This document shows, one piece after another, positions 1-10,057 of a stretch of DNA of 40,947 nt. The notes under the pieces are model-generated. The model did not search any database. It saw only the letters and a program-made list of their open reading frames with translations, and was not told the DNA's origin. The stretch covers positions 1,149,965-1,190,911 of the forward strand of contig BFEA01000458.1 in NCBI GenBank assembly GCA_003427395.1, written 5' to 3'. Positions within the stretch are counted from its first letter, which is position 1, and each line of letters starts with the position of its first letter. A program made the translations under genes and the position numbers. This DNA comes from Chara braunii. Its lineage: Eukaryota > Streptophyta > Charophyceae > Charales > Characeae.

Positions 1-640
1 GCATTGCGAGTCGATATGAGTTAGCCCTGCGTCCGCGCGGTTTTATACTAAGTCTTGCGCGCGACGCTTGCTTGATTTTCGCATCGGAAAGTTATAGGTT
101 GGCTACTGAGGGGCTAGGAGCGTTGTCGCGTTGTTTGTGTTGTGTTGTGCTGTATGTGCATGTGCGTGGGTTTTATTTTTGTGGTCGTAAAGTGGTGTGT
201 GCATCGTGTGTGGGATGCGTCCTAATTGACCGACGACGAGCCGCGCTTGGGACTTCAGTCCCCCAGGATGTCGGTTCGCGTGCGGGTCCGATAGGCGTAT
301 TACCGCGCATACCCCCTATGCTACAGCGAACGAGAAATGCCCTCGGCTGGTCCACCTCTGCAATTGCAACTGATTAGCTTTCGTACTGTGGACTGGTAGC
401 TCGGCAAGGATACACACACCGAAGGGAGGTGACAGCTCCCGTAAGGTGGAGGTAAGTAGTGCCTCGCGTAGGCCCTATCTTGTCGTAGGGGCTCGCGAGA
501 GATATGGCTGGCGCACTCGGCCGCAGCGGCCTAAGGAAGCTCCATTTGTGTGTTCGTGACGAAGTTGGTCCAACTCCTGCGTGACGTGGCCGAGAGGGTC
601 CCGCGCTGCCGCGTACGGTGCCGGGCCGATGCGCTCGACA
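1..640 (+). mobile_element. LTR of a Ty3-type retrotransposon, copy 1
   Basis: This segment is nearly identical over its full 640 bases to 22668-23307, and its right two thirds match 4523-4958 in inverted orientation. It ends in CGACA, with the terminal CA expected of an LTR, and a tRNA-Asp primer-binding site follows two bases later. A TATA-like stretch (TTTTATACTA) lies near base 42. The left end is the window edge. The copy at 22 kb also begins at the same GCATTGCGAG, so the true LTR start may lie further left. It encodes no protein; an open frame at 72-377 is probably incidental. Confidence 0.75.
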
Positions 641-708
641 GGTGGCGCCGTTGCCGGGGATAACGGCTGCCTACCGTTGTCCCTGGTGGAACGACATCCG
701 GGTATGAA
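641..708 (+). mobile_element. Retrotransposon leader after the primer-binding site
   Basis: The first about 68 bases of the internal region match, in reverse complement, the segment 4463-4522. They include a small stem AACGG/CCGTT and the sequence GTCCCTGGTGGAAC. Homology stops near 708, so the remaining internal region is lost, diverged or belongs to another subfamily. Confidence 0.6.
643..660 (+). promoter_or_regulatory. Retrotransposon primer-binding site (tRNA-Asp type)
   Basis: TGGCGCCGTTGCCGGGGA is complementary to the 3' end of plant-type tRNA-Asp including its CCA. It sits two bases after the LTR end. This is the minus-strand priming site used by many plant Ty3/Gypsy elements, and it fixes element polarity as left to right. 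Confidence 0.8.
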
Positions 709-1648
709 AGTGAGAAATAGGCAAGTGAGAAGTCTTGGTAGACTCGTATGAGCGATTGGCTAATATTTTGACTATCGTTGGAAGTGCCGTAAAGACTGAG
801 AGGTCCCTAGGAATCGAGCCTTGATTTGAGGCACGTTGATGATCCGCGGAGAATAACTGTTTCTGCTCTATTGACCGGGTTAGGAGGAAGTGGTTGATCG
901 TGTAAGGTATTGGATATAGTGCGAAGTGAGGGGCAGTTCTGCGAGTGGGGTTTGAGTAAGGCAGTAAGGGTTGCTTGAGATCGATAAGCGCCTTGACTAT
1001 GCGATGTGAGCACTGCCTAGTATGCGATTAACTAGAGTTGAAAGGCTCTTTGATTTTAATGATTGACGAGTTTGGGTAATGCCTTGTAGGCTCGATTCGG
1101 CTAGAAATGAGCGAGGTGGTACTGACGTTGCTAAGCATGCCTATTATTGGAATTCAAGGCTAATTGACTCGTTACGTGATTGTTGTGCAAAGCCTGCCGA
1201 GGAAGATAGTTAAGCTAAGATGGAGCATCTCCCCTAGTCATACCCCTGTGCTAGAGGAAGTTGCTGATACGAGAGCAGCATGGATGAGGGGATGACTAAT
1301 AAAGTGCGAAGTGAGGAGTTGAACCGTAAAAATGTTTCTTTGAGTCACGGCTAAGATGTGATGTGATAGGTGCTACGGCCAGTACGACGCTTAGACTCGT
1401 TGATAGTGTGAATTAGTGATGATTTGAGTCGCTTACGGACGGTCTGGCTAACTATTGATAGATCTTGAGAGGTAGTGGCCGCTAGGATAGCGGTTTGGCT
1501 GGTCCGAAGAGAGGCCTATGGGTTAATTATATGTGATATATGTTTATATGGCGTTTATGATTGTTTGTTTGGTTGTCTCTATGTATATGCGTCATTGTGT
1601 TCTGTTTGATGTCTGATTGGTGACGTATGTATGGATTGCCTTTCACGG
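709..1648. other. Intergenic or decayed element body, nothing recognised
   Basis: I see no open frame with protein-like composition, no tRNA-like boxes and no tandem repeat. By position it may be the decayed internal region of the retrotransposon whose LTR ends at 640, but no gag or pol motif supports this. Confidence 0.4.
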
Positions 1649-2603
1649 GGACACAGATTCTGCATTAAACCCACGTCTGGCATGGGACCAGGGGTGAATG
1701 GGGTGACTACTTCTGTGGAAGGTGGTTCTTCCGGGAAGGAGTTAGTCGGCGTGTATAATTTGTCCTTAGTGNCATGGGACCAGGGGTGAATGGGGTGACT
1801 ACTTCTGTGGAAGGTGGTTCTTCCGGGAAGGAGTTAGTCGGCGTGTATAATTTGTCCTTAGTGGAAGTGCAATCTTGAGTTGTTACTCCTCGATGAGGTT
1901 TAAGGAAGCGGTTATTAGTATCGAAATTGATAGTGAGACTCATGCCGGAACTATGTTCCTGGTCCACTAGTGGGGTGTTGTTGTCTCTCTTGTAATGGGA
2001 GAGTGACTACATTATCTATTGAGAAAGGAGGAAGCGGCTTGTTGCCTCGCTGAGGCTGTGATGGCCAGGTAGAACAGCTACTACGTAGTGAGAGAGGTGC
2101 GGGAGTAGCGATCTGGGTTCGTCTCGCATTAAGCAGGGCCATCGTATTTGTAAGGGCACGGACTCGCTATCCATTGTCCTGGCAGGTATGAATGGGATTG
2201 ACCACCTGACCATGATTAGGCTCGGTGAAATGCAAGCGCTGAAATCAGAGAGGGTTGCGATGAGGCTTGATCTTTACAGCGGGGCTCGGGAGTCAAGATG
2301 TTATCTCATGAGGATTGCACCGCCCCTCTGTAATGTATGCTTCGCTTAAGAATGGAAGGGGTAACAATTGTATTATGCTTATTATTCATTATTAGTCTTA
2401 TTCTGTCTTGTATAAACTAAAGATATGTCTTGAGAATCATCTTGTTATACAGCTGGCAGTGGAATCGGCTTCATGTGGTTATGTACAAAGCATATCGTGC
2501 TCTTCAGTTACAACCCCTACAAATAAGATGCGCCTATTATGTTGTGATCATAGTCGGGAGAATATTCCATCTATTGTGGGTTGTACTGCATTTTGAATTC
2601 ATG
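1649..2603 (+). repeat. Dispersed long direct repeat, copy A
   Basis: From GGACACAGATTC to GAATTCATG this segment is collinear with 9601-10057, about 90 percent identical by eye. Copy A carries roughly 400 extra bases (about 2120-2528) that are absent from copy B. No frame is open throughout, and I cannot assign the repeat to a transposon class. Its internal 91-bp duplication is treated separately. Confidence 0.7.
1681..1863 (+). repeat. Perfect 91-bp tandem duplication joined by one N
   Basis: Bases 1681-1771 recur exactly at 1773-1863, with a single N at 1772. Copy B of the same repeat, at 9633-9723, has the unit only once. An unmerged contig overlap is the likeliest cause. Confidence 0.85.
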
Positions 2604-2610
2604 CCCCCAT

Positions 2611-2757
2611 TAAGCGACGTCCCCGTCGCTTACCATACGGCAATACAAGGGGAAGTTTTTATAAGACCTCGCCAAATATATTACATAACCATAATACCTC
2701 TGGAATTAACCCAGATTTACATACTTATATGTGATGAACGACGTTCCCGTCGTTCAT
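2611..2757. repeat. Two related stem-loops with GTYCCC loops
   Basis: Stem TAAGCGAC/GTCGCTTA (2611-2618, 2625-2632) encloses GTCCCC. Stem ATGAACGAC/GTCGTTCAT (2734-2742, 2749-2757) encloses GTTCCC. The outer arm bases differ between the two but stay complementary. A third member lies in reverse orientation at 15085-15104. Confidence 0.6.
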
Positions 2758-3167
2758 TTTTCTTTCCTTGCCTAATCTTCTGGATACCCTTCTCAGGAAA
2801 TACTCCGTGCAAACTTCATTACCGTCAACGAGAACGGCTTACTTTTAAGCCTTTAATAATTCTTTCGAACCTTCCTTCGAAAGCACTTCCATTCAATCAC
2901 GAGTTGGAATGGGGTCAGAAATAACCTCTGACAGACCTTTCCCCGGAATCTGGAATCCACCGCCGGCGTTACCCAGCCTGAGGAGTTACAAGAACATTTT
3001 AGAAGAATGATCCCAGCATCATCCCACTGGCGACCACTCATCTTTCCTTTTGTCCCTCATAGATGGGTCAGACTTATCCCCCTGATGGGACTCTCTTTAG
3101 GCTATAACCCCCTGTCTAGGTCTCGTCAGGCTTAACCCCCTGCGGGTATTTCGTCATACAGCACATA

Positions 3168-3260
3168 CTGCCAGGAATTTAACCTGGGCCTCTCATGTTC
3201 GTGGGGGTGCATTCCTAACACCTCAGCATGTCTCTCGCTGCCAGGAGTTTTAACCCGGGC
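3168..3260 (-). repeat. tRNA-like SINE head, about 1.3 copies
   Basis: Read on the minus strand, 3187-3171 forms a T-arm-like hairpin: stem CCAGG/CCTGG around a 7-base TTAAATT loop. Seventy bases away, 3259-3241 carries a similar arm around GTTAAAACT. A tRNA-like segment GAGGTGTTAGGAATGC lies between them. A related T-arm occurs on the plus strand near 14948-14966. This fits a tRNA-derived retroposon, but no complete cloverleaf forms. Confidence 0.35.
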
Positions 3261-4462
3261 TCCCCACTAAACACAAGGGTACTCACACTATACTACAGCA
3301 TGTGCCGGCACCATCCCAGAGAGAAATCACCCTTTTCAAAAGTCCTTGTCCAGTTCGGCTAATTCCCACTCCAACTTAATTGTCATGTATGATTTATCTC
3401 CTACATACCTTGTGAATGCGTCGAGGAGTGGCGTAATCCACAAGGGATAACATCTTGACGTCAAGCCCCGCTTTAGACTCGAGCCTCACCACTTTTCCTC
3501 TGATTCCAGTGCTTTCGACCCTGATTAGTCCGTCGTAAACAGAGTAGAACTGCCCCACCTTATATAACCAAGGTTGATTAAGTTTTGATTATGGAGGCAA
3601 GGTAACCATTATTGGCAGAAGGCCGGGTAATCACTCCGTCCCTCGTGACAAGAACAGTCGCCTACCCTGCAAACAACATTCCAATCAAGATCTCAACACC
3701 TTCTTCCCTTTCGTCGATAGTGTAGTCATCCTTCCCGAAAGGAAAGATGACAACATCCCACAATGGACCAGGAACAAAGTTCCGGCGCAGGCCTCACAAC
3801 CTCCTACTGGGCTCACGACATTAGGATTCCCCATTGTATGACAATTGCCACAACACGAAGTCATAAGGCAAGATAAGCAATTGAATCACATGTCTGACGA
3901 ATAACGCACAGGCATATGACCCAAGTACACATCATCTCCTTAGACTTGTACTTACAAAATCTCACATTCATAATCAAATACTCAGAATCTCACAATCATA
4001 TCAAAATTTCATCAAGGCATGATAACAATAAAACACTTATTACAAGGAAACGAACAAGAACACGATTCACCGTAAATACCACAAATATTTTTGCTCGAAC
4101 AAAAGTCATTCACCCCTCACACAAAAACTCATACAAAATTGAAATCTGTAATAATTGTCTAACAAAATTACATAAATTCAATCACCAATAACCATCAAAC
4201 ATTACGAAAAAAATCAACAATAGTGACTGAAATTAAAGAAAACTTTAAAATAAAAACTTAGTCAACCTATGGTGGACATACCACCAAAACGCTCTTAATA
4301 TCCCCCATACCATACCAAATTTGACAAGGCGAGTAAATGATGAAATGACTAGATAAATCAATAATACATTCATATCCAGCAATATATATACATAATTCCT
4401 ATACCATGATAAAATTGTTCAAAATTGTTTACTTAATATCTATTGATAAAAATTATATCACC

Positions 4463-4958
4463 CGAGTGTTGTTCCACCAGGGACAACGGTAGTTTGCCGT
4501 TATCCCCGGCAACGGCGCCACCTGTCGAGCGCATCGGCCTCCGTGCGAGCAAGGGCCCTCGCGGCCGCGTCACGTAGGAGAAACTTAGGCTTTCAACTTT
4601 TTAAAGACAACTCGGGGACGACACGGTAACCCGCGTCGACCCTTCGCCGCTCCGGCCGAGTGCGCCAGCTGTACATCCCGCGGTCCCCTACGACAGGACA
4701 GGTTCTCGCGGGGCACAACTTACCTTCCTTAAGGGGCTGTCACCACCCTTAGGAGCGTATCCCTACCGAGCTACCGACCCATATGCGAAAGCTTTTATAA
4801 TGCAATTGCAGAGGTAGGCCGGCCGAGGGCGTTTGCTCGTTCGCTGTAGCATAGGTACGCATGGTTAAACGCCAAGTGGACCCGAACGCCGCCCGTCCCT
4901 GGGGTGCTGATCTCCCAGGAATCGGAACGACGTCGGTTGAGTAGGACGTGATATTCCA
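4463..4958 (-). mobile_element. LTR retrotransposon fragment, copy 2 (inverted, truncated)
   Basis: Reverse-complement homology to 1-708 runs from the leader (4463-4502) through the primer-binding site (4503-4520) and the LTR end at 4523. It fades near 4958, so about the first 200 bases of the LTR are missing or unrecognisable. It is more diverged than the copies at 1 and 22668. The LTR lies to the right and the internal region points left, toward copy 1, so the two fragments face each other about 3.8 kb apart and cannot be the two ends of one element. Confidence 0.7.
4503..4520 (-). promoter_or_regulatory. Primer-binding site of the inverted LTR copy
   Basis: The plus strand reads TCCCCGGCAACGGCGCCA, the exact complement of the site at 643-660. 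It is again two bases from the LTR end (TG at 4523 on the plus strand). Confidence 0.75.
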
Positions 4959-6699
4959 AGCGTAAGAAAACCTCAATCAATCCTAGTCCCTTCTTCCAAA
5001 GACAATCAAAAGTTAAACATCAAAAGAAGACTCAGGTCAACGTAAGTTGACATATATTCTGAGATCAACTTATATATAATACAGCCATGCATACCACTCG
5101 CCCCGATCAATTTGACAAGGGTTGATTTGACTTTCATCCAACGACGAGACACATGAGTTGACTCGCCTTCGGACCTCACTTATCAACAAAAGGACAAAGC
5201 ATGACNATGCGAAGCTCAAATGACATCTGACTAAAGTATCTACACTCTACTTGTCAGACGGTTGGACTGTCACGACTTTTTCCGACTCGATGAGATGCGT
5301 TGCCGAGTTCTTTCATTCCACCGCATGCGGACTGCAAGCAAAGAATTGCGGACATCCCAACCCTCAAGTAGAGTTCGGATCACACTGTTCTAGCGATGAC
5401 ATCACTACCTTTCTAACTTTGGTGTGAATGTCATTTGCAAGTAGTCCGACTACCACTATACGAGTCGGTACTTGACTTGAACGACCGAACATTGAATGCC
5501 TCATTAAGGTCAAGGATCCATTTTCAAATTTTGTTGGTCGCTTTGTCCTCCTTAGCAATGATTACTTTTTTTGTCTCACGAATGATGAACTACCAGTCTG
5601 CGATATAAAGATATTCAAGGCAATGCTTTAGTTACATTTTTTTCGTCAACTAGTCTGATCGTCCCAGACTTGCACTTCTTATTGTGCAACCCTATCCGCG
5701 AAGGTAGTGCCTAGTCGCACTCCGTCCATAGCTAGTGATCGCACGAACTAGGCTTCTTTTGGCGCCAGCTTGTCACTCATCTGTGGCTCCTAAGACGACC
5801 ATTAGAAGGGTAAAATATAGAGGTTCTTCTTAACGTGAGCCGTCAAGAACCTAATGCCTTCCGTGAATAGCACACGTCCATCCCCTAGGAGGTGGTCTGG
5901 GATACCCCTCGTCCTCGCCCGAGCGAACCTCGGATCTCAAAAGTCGGGCTGGCTCCACCACGACAGCATGGTATCCCCCCGCCTAAGCGGTCCACTCCGA
6001 GTCGTTAACAGGGTCGGCCCCTAAGGCAACGAACCCCCGCCTCAGATGCCTCCTAGGGAAAGGAAGTGCACTTACCGCAGCAGACGGTCAGCCCTCTATC
6101 GCCTGACGTCAAGGGCGAACCTAGACGAAGAAGGAGATCACAGAGAAGAAAAGCATTCAGATGGAAGGGCATAGATAGAGAGGGTCATTCAAGAAAGAAT
6201 GGGTAACCTCGAAAAAAATCTACGTCCAATTCACTTCTTCTCCTTTATGTGATCGTTCCGTTCCTCGTCGTCTGCTGTCTTCCCATCCTTTTCACTTTCG
6301 CTGACATGATCAAATCATCATCCTATTCACTTTCGCTGACATGATCAAATCTTCATTTTTCAAGCATCCTTCTACTTACCTGCACATCAGATCAAACAAC
6401 AAGTTCGAAAGAAAGCAATGCAGCCCCAACTCATGTCAGACTTCCATTCGCGTGTGCAAGCAAAACACAACTTCCTCTACCGTGGGTTCACACAGGTGTG
6501 AAGGGGAATCTGAGTCATTCAACTGACCTTGAGTGAAGCTGAACCAAAGATAGCAAACGACCCACTCAAGAAAGCCGTATAAACCACACTCCAAATGAGA
6601 AGATCGCCGCAGTAGACTGTCAGAAAAGTGATTCACACCACTCCCTCAAGGATCGCCCACTGACACGCAATCCCCTCAGTGTCTTAGCGTTGTCACCAC
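4959..6699. other. Unassigned stretch with weak minus-strand coding traces
   Basis: The minus strand from about 5890 to 5349 gives a run of protein-like sequence interrupted by several stops; the longest open part is 5558-5364, 64 codons. I do not recognise a family. It may be a decayed transposon gene. A short duplicated phrase, TTCACTTTCGCTGACATGAT, occurs twice around 6300 and 6330. A single N at 5206 marks an assembly ambiguity. Confidence 0.25.
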
Positions 6700-6864
6700 T
6701 TGCAACCAATACCACCACGCCACCACTGTGTCGAGGCGTCGCCGCCGCAATATGCGGACAGCACAACGTCAACACCACCTCAAAGCACACCCCCTCTTGA
6801 CGACACTTCTCAAAATTGTCGTTGGCGTCGTAAAAACCCGGATAACACTTTCACACCACCACTA

Positions 6865-7095
6865 AAAAAAACACCGCTGCTGCCGCAAAATTTCGGCAGC
6901 GCTTCCTCGTCACCGCTGAAAAAAACAGTTGCCGCCGCAAAATTTCGGCAGCGCTTCCGCGTCACCACTGAAAAAAACAGCTGCCGCCGCAAAATTTCGG
7001 AAGCGCTTCCGCGTCATCGCCGAAAAAAGCATAGCCGCTTCCGCAAAATTTCGGCAGCGCTTCCGCGTCACCGCAAAAAAAAACAACTGTTGCCG
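6865..7095. repeat. Minisatellite, period about 52 bp, four units
   Basis: The core AAAATTTCGGCAGCGCTTCC recurs with its TTT at 6891, 6943, 6995 and 7049. Each unit begins with an A-run and CAGYTGCCGCCGC. A 52-bp period is not a multiple of three, so successive units rotate through the frames. The long open frames here (6700-7389 plus, 6910-7230 minus) are probably by-products rather than genes. Confidence 0.8.
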
Positions 7096-7447
7096 TGCCG
7101 AGCGGTCAACACTCCCCCTATACACTTTTCGATGATGGGTGCCGACGCCAAAAAAGTTGCGCAGCATCTCCCCTATACTCCTCAGTCTACCAAGGTGGTG
7201 GCCATGGCAGCCTCCACCTCCACCTCTCACTCCTTTTTGCAGACCTCCTTCGCCAACAGCAGCTCCTCTCAGCTCCTCCTACTCCACCAGCGGTTCCCCC
7301 TCCAGCAGCTAGCACTCACTCAAGTTGGAATGCCAGAAGCATCATCCACAAATGAATGCTGGCTGGCTGGCTGCTGGCTTGTTTTATAGTCTAGCTGGAG
7401 GCTGAGGGCAGCTGCTTTGCCCCCAACCAAATCTCGGAGTGAGGCCT

Positions 7448-7654
7448 AGCCCTTGATCTCAGACGAGATCAAGGGCTGAAAACTTTGATGTTCCCCTAAG
7501 GAAACTAAGTTCAGACCTTTGGTAATGCATCTGACCCTCACCCGCGGCCAGACGCAGCTTACCAAAGGCTATACAAAACCTTTTTAAGCAGACTGTTGAA
7601 TCCAACAGTCTGCTGTCTTATCAAAGTCCAGATGCTTCTAGACCTGCATCTGGA
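7448..7654. repeat. Cluster of four perfect stem-loops
   Basis: Four successive perfect inverted repeats fill about 200 bases. A 13-bp stem at 7448-7460/7465-7477 has loop AGAC. A 10-bp stem at 7516-7525/7559-7568 has a 33-base loop. A 12-bp stem at 7587-7598/7603-7614 has loop AATC. A 9-bp stem at 7627-7635/7646-7654 has a 10-base loop. The arm sequences are unrelated to one another. No coding frame or terminator-type T-run explains them. Confidence 0.7.
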
Positions 7655-7680
7655 TTGAGCCCGCAGTTAAATCCGCGGCC

Positions 7681-7950
7681 GTTTTTTTTTTTTTTCCCCC
7701 AACTTCTTCTTCTTCTCCTTTTTTTTTTTTTTTTTTTTTTTTCTTACCCCCTCGTTTTTTTAATTTTATACAGGGGTTGTTTGCCGTTCAGAACGAATGG
7801 CCACCCCTTCACTTCACAGAGTCGAACTAGAGTCAAGCTCAACAGGGTCTTTTTTCCCCCTCTTTGCCCTGCGCCCGTACTTGGACGCTTTTTGCGCCAG
7901 GTTCGGGCGCCCAGGCAAATGCTGCAGCCCGTTCCGAAATCCAACGGGCG
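7681..7950 (-). mobile_element. Probable A-tailed retroposon, minus strand
   Basis: Long T-runs at 7681-7696 and 7720-7742 would be a 3' A-tail on the minus strand. Upstream on that strand, 7829-7818 reads TAGTTCGACTCT, close to a polymerase III B box. The 5' limit is uncertain, and the adjacent CT microsatellite may belong to it. Confidence 0.35.
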
Positions 7951-7959
7951 CAGGTAAGC

Positions 7960-7963
<4 letters not shown>

Positions 7964-8011
<48 letters not shown>
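7964..8011. repeat. (CT)n microsatellite
   Basis: About 24 uninterrupted TC/CT dinucleotides. The open frames on both strands that read Leu/Ser or Arg/Glu here are microsatellite translations. Confidence 0.95.
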
Positions 8012-8015
<4 letters not shown>

Positions 8016-8127
8016 ACCCCGAATGTGGCCGCCCTGGGCGGCAGATTCATTGGATATTGCTCATCCAAAGATGAGCTGTTGGGGGCACAGCCCCTTGATA
8101 AGTCGGCGCGACTCCGACGAAAAAGTC

Positions 8128-8228
8128 GGGCACTTCGTGCCCTGAGTCGGTGGAAGTCCAGCGAAACAGTCTGGCACAATCGAGCTTTTGAGTTGTCCGT
8201 TCGTTCAAAAACGAACAGGCACTCAAAA
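8128..8228. repeat. Two stem-loops
   Basis: GGGCAC/GTGCCC encloses TTC at 8128-8142. GTTCGTT/AACGAAC encloses CAAA at 8199-8216 and is extended outward by TTTTGAG/CTCAAAA (about 8187-8228). These continue the hairpin-rich character of 7.4-9.0 kb. Confidence 0.55.
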
Positions 8229-8555
8229 AAAAAGAAAAAGAAAAATCTAAACAAAATATAAGAATAAAATCTAGACAAAATCTAAAACAAATAAGAAAAA
8301 AAAAACAAAAAAGAAATCTACCTAAGATAGGGCCTGGCTGCATTGCTCTTGAAATGCACAAAAAACAAAAATCATGGTCGTGTATCTTACCATATTCTAG
8401 CGGATGATTCATTCTTGTTCTGCACATTTCGAGAGTGGTGCAGTGAGGCCCATAGCTGACCGTTTTAAACGGGCGAGCACTGTCAAAGCACTGGGGCTGA
8501 AAATGCCCCACTCACATGCAGGTGTGCCAAGTGGCACTTCGTTTTAGTTCGTTTC

Positions 8556-8557
<2 letters not shown>

Positions 8558-8639
<82 letters not shown>
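8558..8639. repeat. Poly-T tract (minus-strand A-tail)
   Basis: Eighty-two bases of T with a single A at 8594. It most likely represents the A-tails of one or two minus-strand retroposons. An alignment or polymerase-slippage error in tract length is likely. Confidence 0.9.
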
Positions 8640-8640
8640 C

Positions 8641-8752
8641 GGTTGGCTTATGCCAACGGTCACATCTCGTGGCTAGTCCACGAGTGTTGCGCTGCGGACC
8701 AGGGTTCGAGTCCTTAGGACAAAAAAAAGAGAAACAAAAAAGAAAAAAAAAA
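8641..8752 (+). mobile_element. Short tRNA-derived retroposon (SINE-like)
   Basis: GGTTCGAGTCC at 8703-8713 is a textbook B box. TGGCTAGTCCACGAG about 40 bases upstream resembles an A box. An A-rich tail (8719-8752) follows directly. A very short body of tRNA-like head plus tail is consistent with a minimal SINE or a retroposed tRNA pseudogene. Confidence 0.5.
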
Positions 8753-8869
8753 TCGCGATTTATGCGTGTCATCCTTGCGCAGGGGCCTTGCTGAACCGCG
8801 CGCTCCATCTGGGCCGTGCGATCTGTGCGATCGGACAACCAGAACGGATCGCGCAGGCAGCGTTATAGC

Positions 8870-8994
8870 AGGGCAGCCCTTAAAGGAGCTTTGCCCAGTA
8901 GGATGGCATGTGAGATTCGATCCCTGCATCTGCCGGGTGAGAGTTTGATGTGGTAACCTACTAGGCTAGCTCCTATCACGACAGTGATAGGAGC
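8870..8994 (+). repeat. tRNA-like box pair and perfect hairpin
   Basis: TTGCCCAGTAGG (about 8892) resembles an A box and GATTCGATCCC (about 8911) a B box, but they are only some 10 bases apart, too close for a functional tRNA promoter. Downstream, GCTCCTATCAC/GTGATAGGAGC (8969-8979, 8984-8994) forms a perfect 11-bp stem with loop GACA. Confidence 0.4.
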
Positions 8995-9039
8995 AGCTCT
9001 CCTTTAGAAGAGCGTAGCCCAGCCAATGTCCCCCATTCC

Positions 9040-9140
9040 GCGGTCTCGTAGGCCCTACCTGCCCATAGCCTTACAAGCCCGGCCTGCCTCCGGCCCTGCA
9101 GGCCTCGCCTGCTTGTGGCCTTGCACGCTCAGGTGGCCGC
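9040..9140. repeat. Imperfect GC-rich tandem repeat, about 30 bp
   Basis: Phrases of the type GGCCT-ACCTGC-CCATAGCCTTACAAGC recur about three times with substitutions. An open frame at 9026-9262 spans it, with Pro/Leu/Ala-rich composition typical of such repeats. Confidence 0.4.
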
Positions 9141-9403
9141 GTGGCCTTGGCATCAACCTGTCAACCCCCGCGGCCCTAGAATTAAAACCCCGTCTTCTTA
9201 TTCCCCCTGCGCCGCGGCTCCACACCCGGCGCACCCTTGTTTTTAGGCTACTTAGGCCCTGAATCGCCCGGCTTAGCAGCCACGCGACATTAGTTTTAGT
9301 AGGCTAGGCTTAGCTTTAGTTCTTTCTCTGACCGCACACCACTGCGGCCTCGTCGAGAACCGCTGACGACAGCCGTACCGCTGACTCCTGCCGTTTCGAT
9401 CGA

Positions 9404-9451
9404 ACGTCAATGACGTCTCACGTCAACGACGTCCCACGTCGACGACGTCAG
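9404..9451. promoter_or_regulatory. Three 16-bp repeats, each with two ACGT cores
   Basis: ACGTCAATGACGTCTC, ACGTCAACGACGTCCC and ACGTCGACGACGTCAG are abutting head-to-tail copies, giving six ACGT cores in 48 bases. ACGT is the core of plant bZIP sites. The cluster lies about 150 bases before repeat copy B, so it could be an enhancer-like block of that element. The regulatory role is inference. Confidence 0.45.
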
Positions 9452-9531
9452 GTTTTAAGTCTCTCGATTATAGGGTTGGTCTGAATAACTTTGGCAACGT
9501 CAATCTCATCAAGTCTTTCAATTCAAGAAAG

Positions 9532-9594
9532 GGTCGGACAGTGTCTGACCTTGAAAAGCTCGGGCAAAAACCCTCACAAGGATTTTTGTCCCGA
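9532..9594. repeat. Two adjacent quasi-palindromes
   Basis: GGTCGGACA/TGTCTGACC (9532-9540, 9542-9550) pairs with one G-T and almost no loop. CGGGCAAAAACC pairs with GGATTTTTGTCCCG (about 9561-9594) with two single-base bulges. They sit directly upstream of repeat copy B. Confidence 0.5.
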
Positions 9595-9600
9595 CAACGA

Positions 9601-10057
9601 GGACATAGATTCTGCATGAAACCCACGCCTGGCATGGGACCAGGGGTGAATGGGGTGACTACTTCTGTGGAAGGTGGTTCTTCCGGGAAGGAGTTAGTCG
9701 GCGTGTATAATTTGTCCTTAGTGGAAGCGCAATCTTGAGTTGTTACTCGCTCGAAGAGGTTTAAGGAAGCGGTTATTAGTCTCGAAATTGATAGTGAGAC
9801 CCATGTCGGAACTATGTTCCTGGTCCAGTAGTGGGGTGTTGTTGTCTCTCCTGTAATGGGAGAGTGACTACATTATCTGTTGAGAAAAGAGGAAGGGGCT
9901 TGTTGCCTCGCTGAGGCTGTGATGGCAAGGTGGAACAACTACTGCTTAGTGAGAGAGGGTCTCGTTGAGGCTGCTATGGCGTTGCGCCTATTATGTTGTG
10001 ATCATAGTTGGGAGAATATTTCATCTATTGTGGGTTGTACTGCATTTTGAATTCATG
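9601..10057 (+). repeat. Dispersed long direct repeat, copy B
   Basis: Collinear with 1649-2603 but lacking about 400 internal bases: near 9985 it jumps from the segment matching 2110 to the segment matching 2529. It contains the 91-bp unit once, without the N seen in copy A. Its right edge (GAATTCATG) is the same as in copy A, which suggests a real element boundary. Confidence 0.7.

Larger units (their letters stand above)
2604..4462. other. AT-rich non-coding stretch
   Basis: Apart from the stem-loops and the tRNA-like repeat annotated separately, this stretch is AT-rich and strongly so from 3900 to 4460. An open frame at 3916-4191 has low-complexity Asn/Lys/Thr composition, as expected of AT-rich DNA, and I do not treat it as a gene. 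Confidence 0.4.

Noticed and set aside
6700-7389. 229-codon plus-strand frame.
   Set aside because: The 52-bp repeat rotates frame at each unit, so similar peptides do not repeat in register. The openness comes from low stop content.
8120-8160. GAAAAAGTCGGGCACTTCG and GAGTCGGTGG resemble the 3' end of a Cas9 tracrRNA.
   Set aside because: Only short words match, no repeat-spacer array or Cas gene exists, and the setting is eukaryotic. The local hairpin GGGCAC/GTGCCC accounts for the look.
8870-8930. A functional tRNA gene.
   Set aside because: A-box and B-box matches are too close together and no cloverleaf forms.
1649-10057. Copies A and B as the two LTRs of one element.
   Set aside because: No TG/CA ends or primer site flank them, and the lengths differ by about 400 bases. 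They are treated as a dispersed repeat of unknown class.
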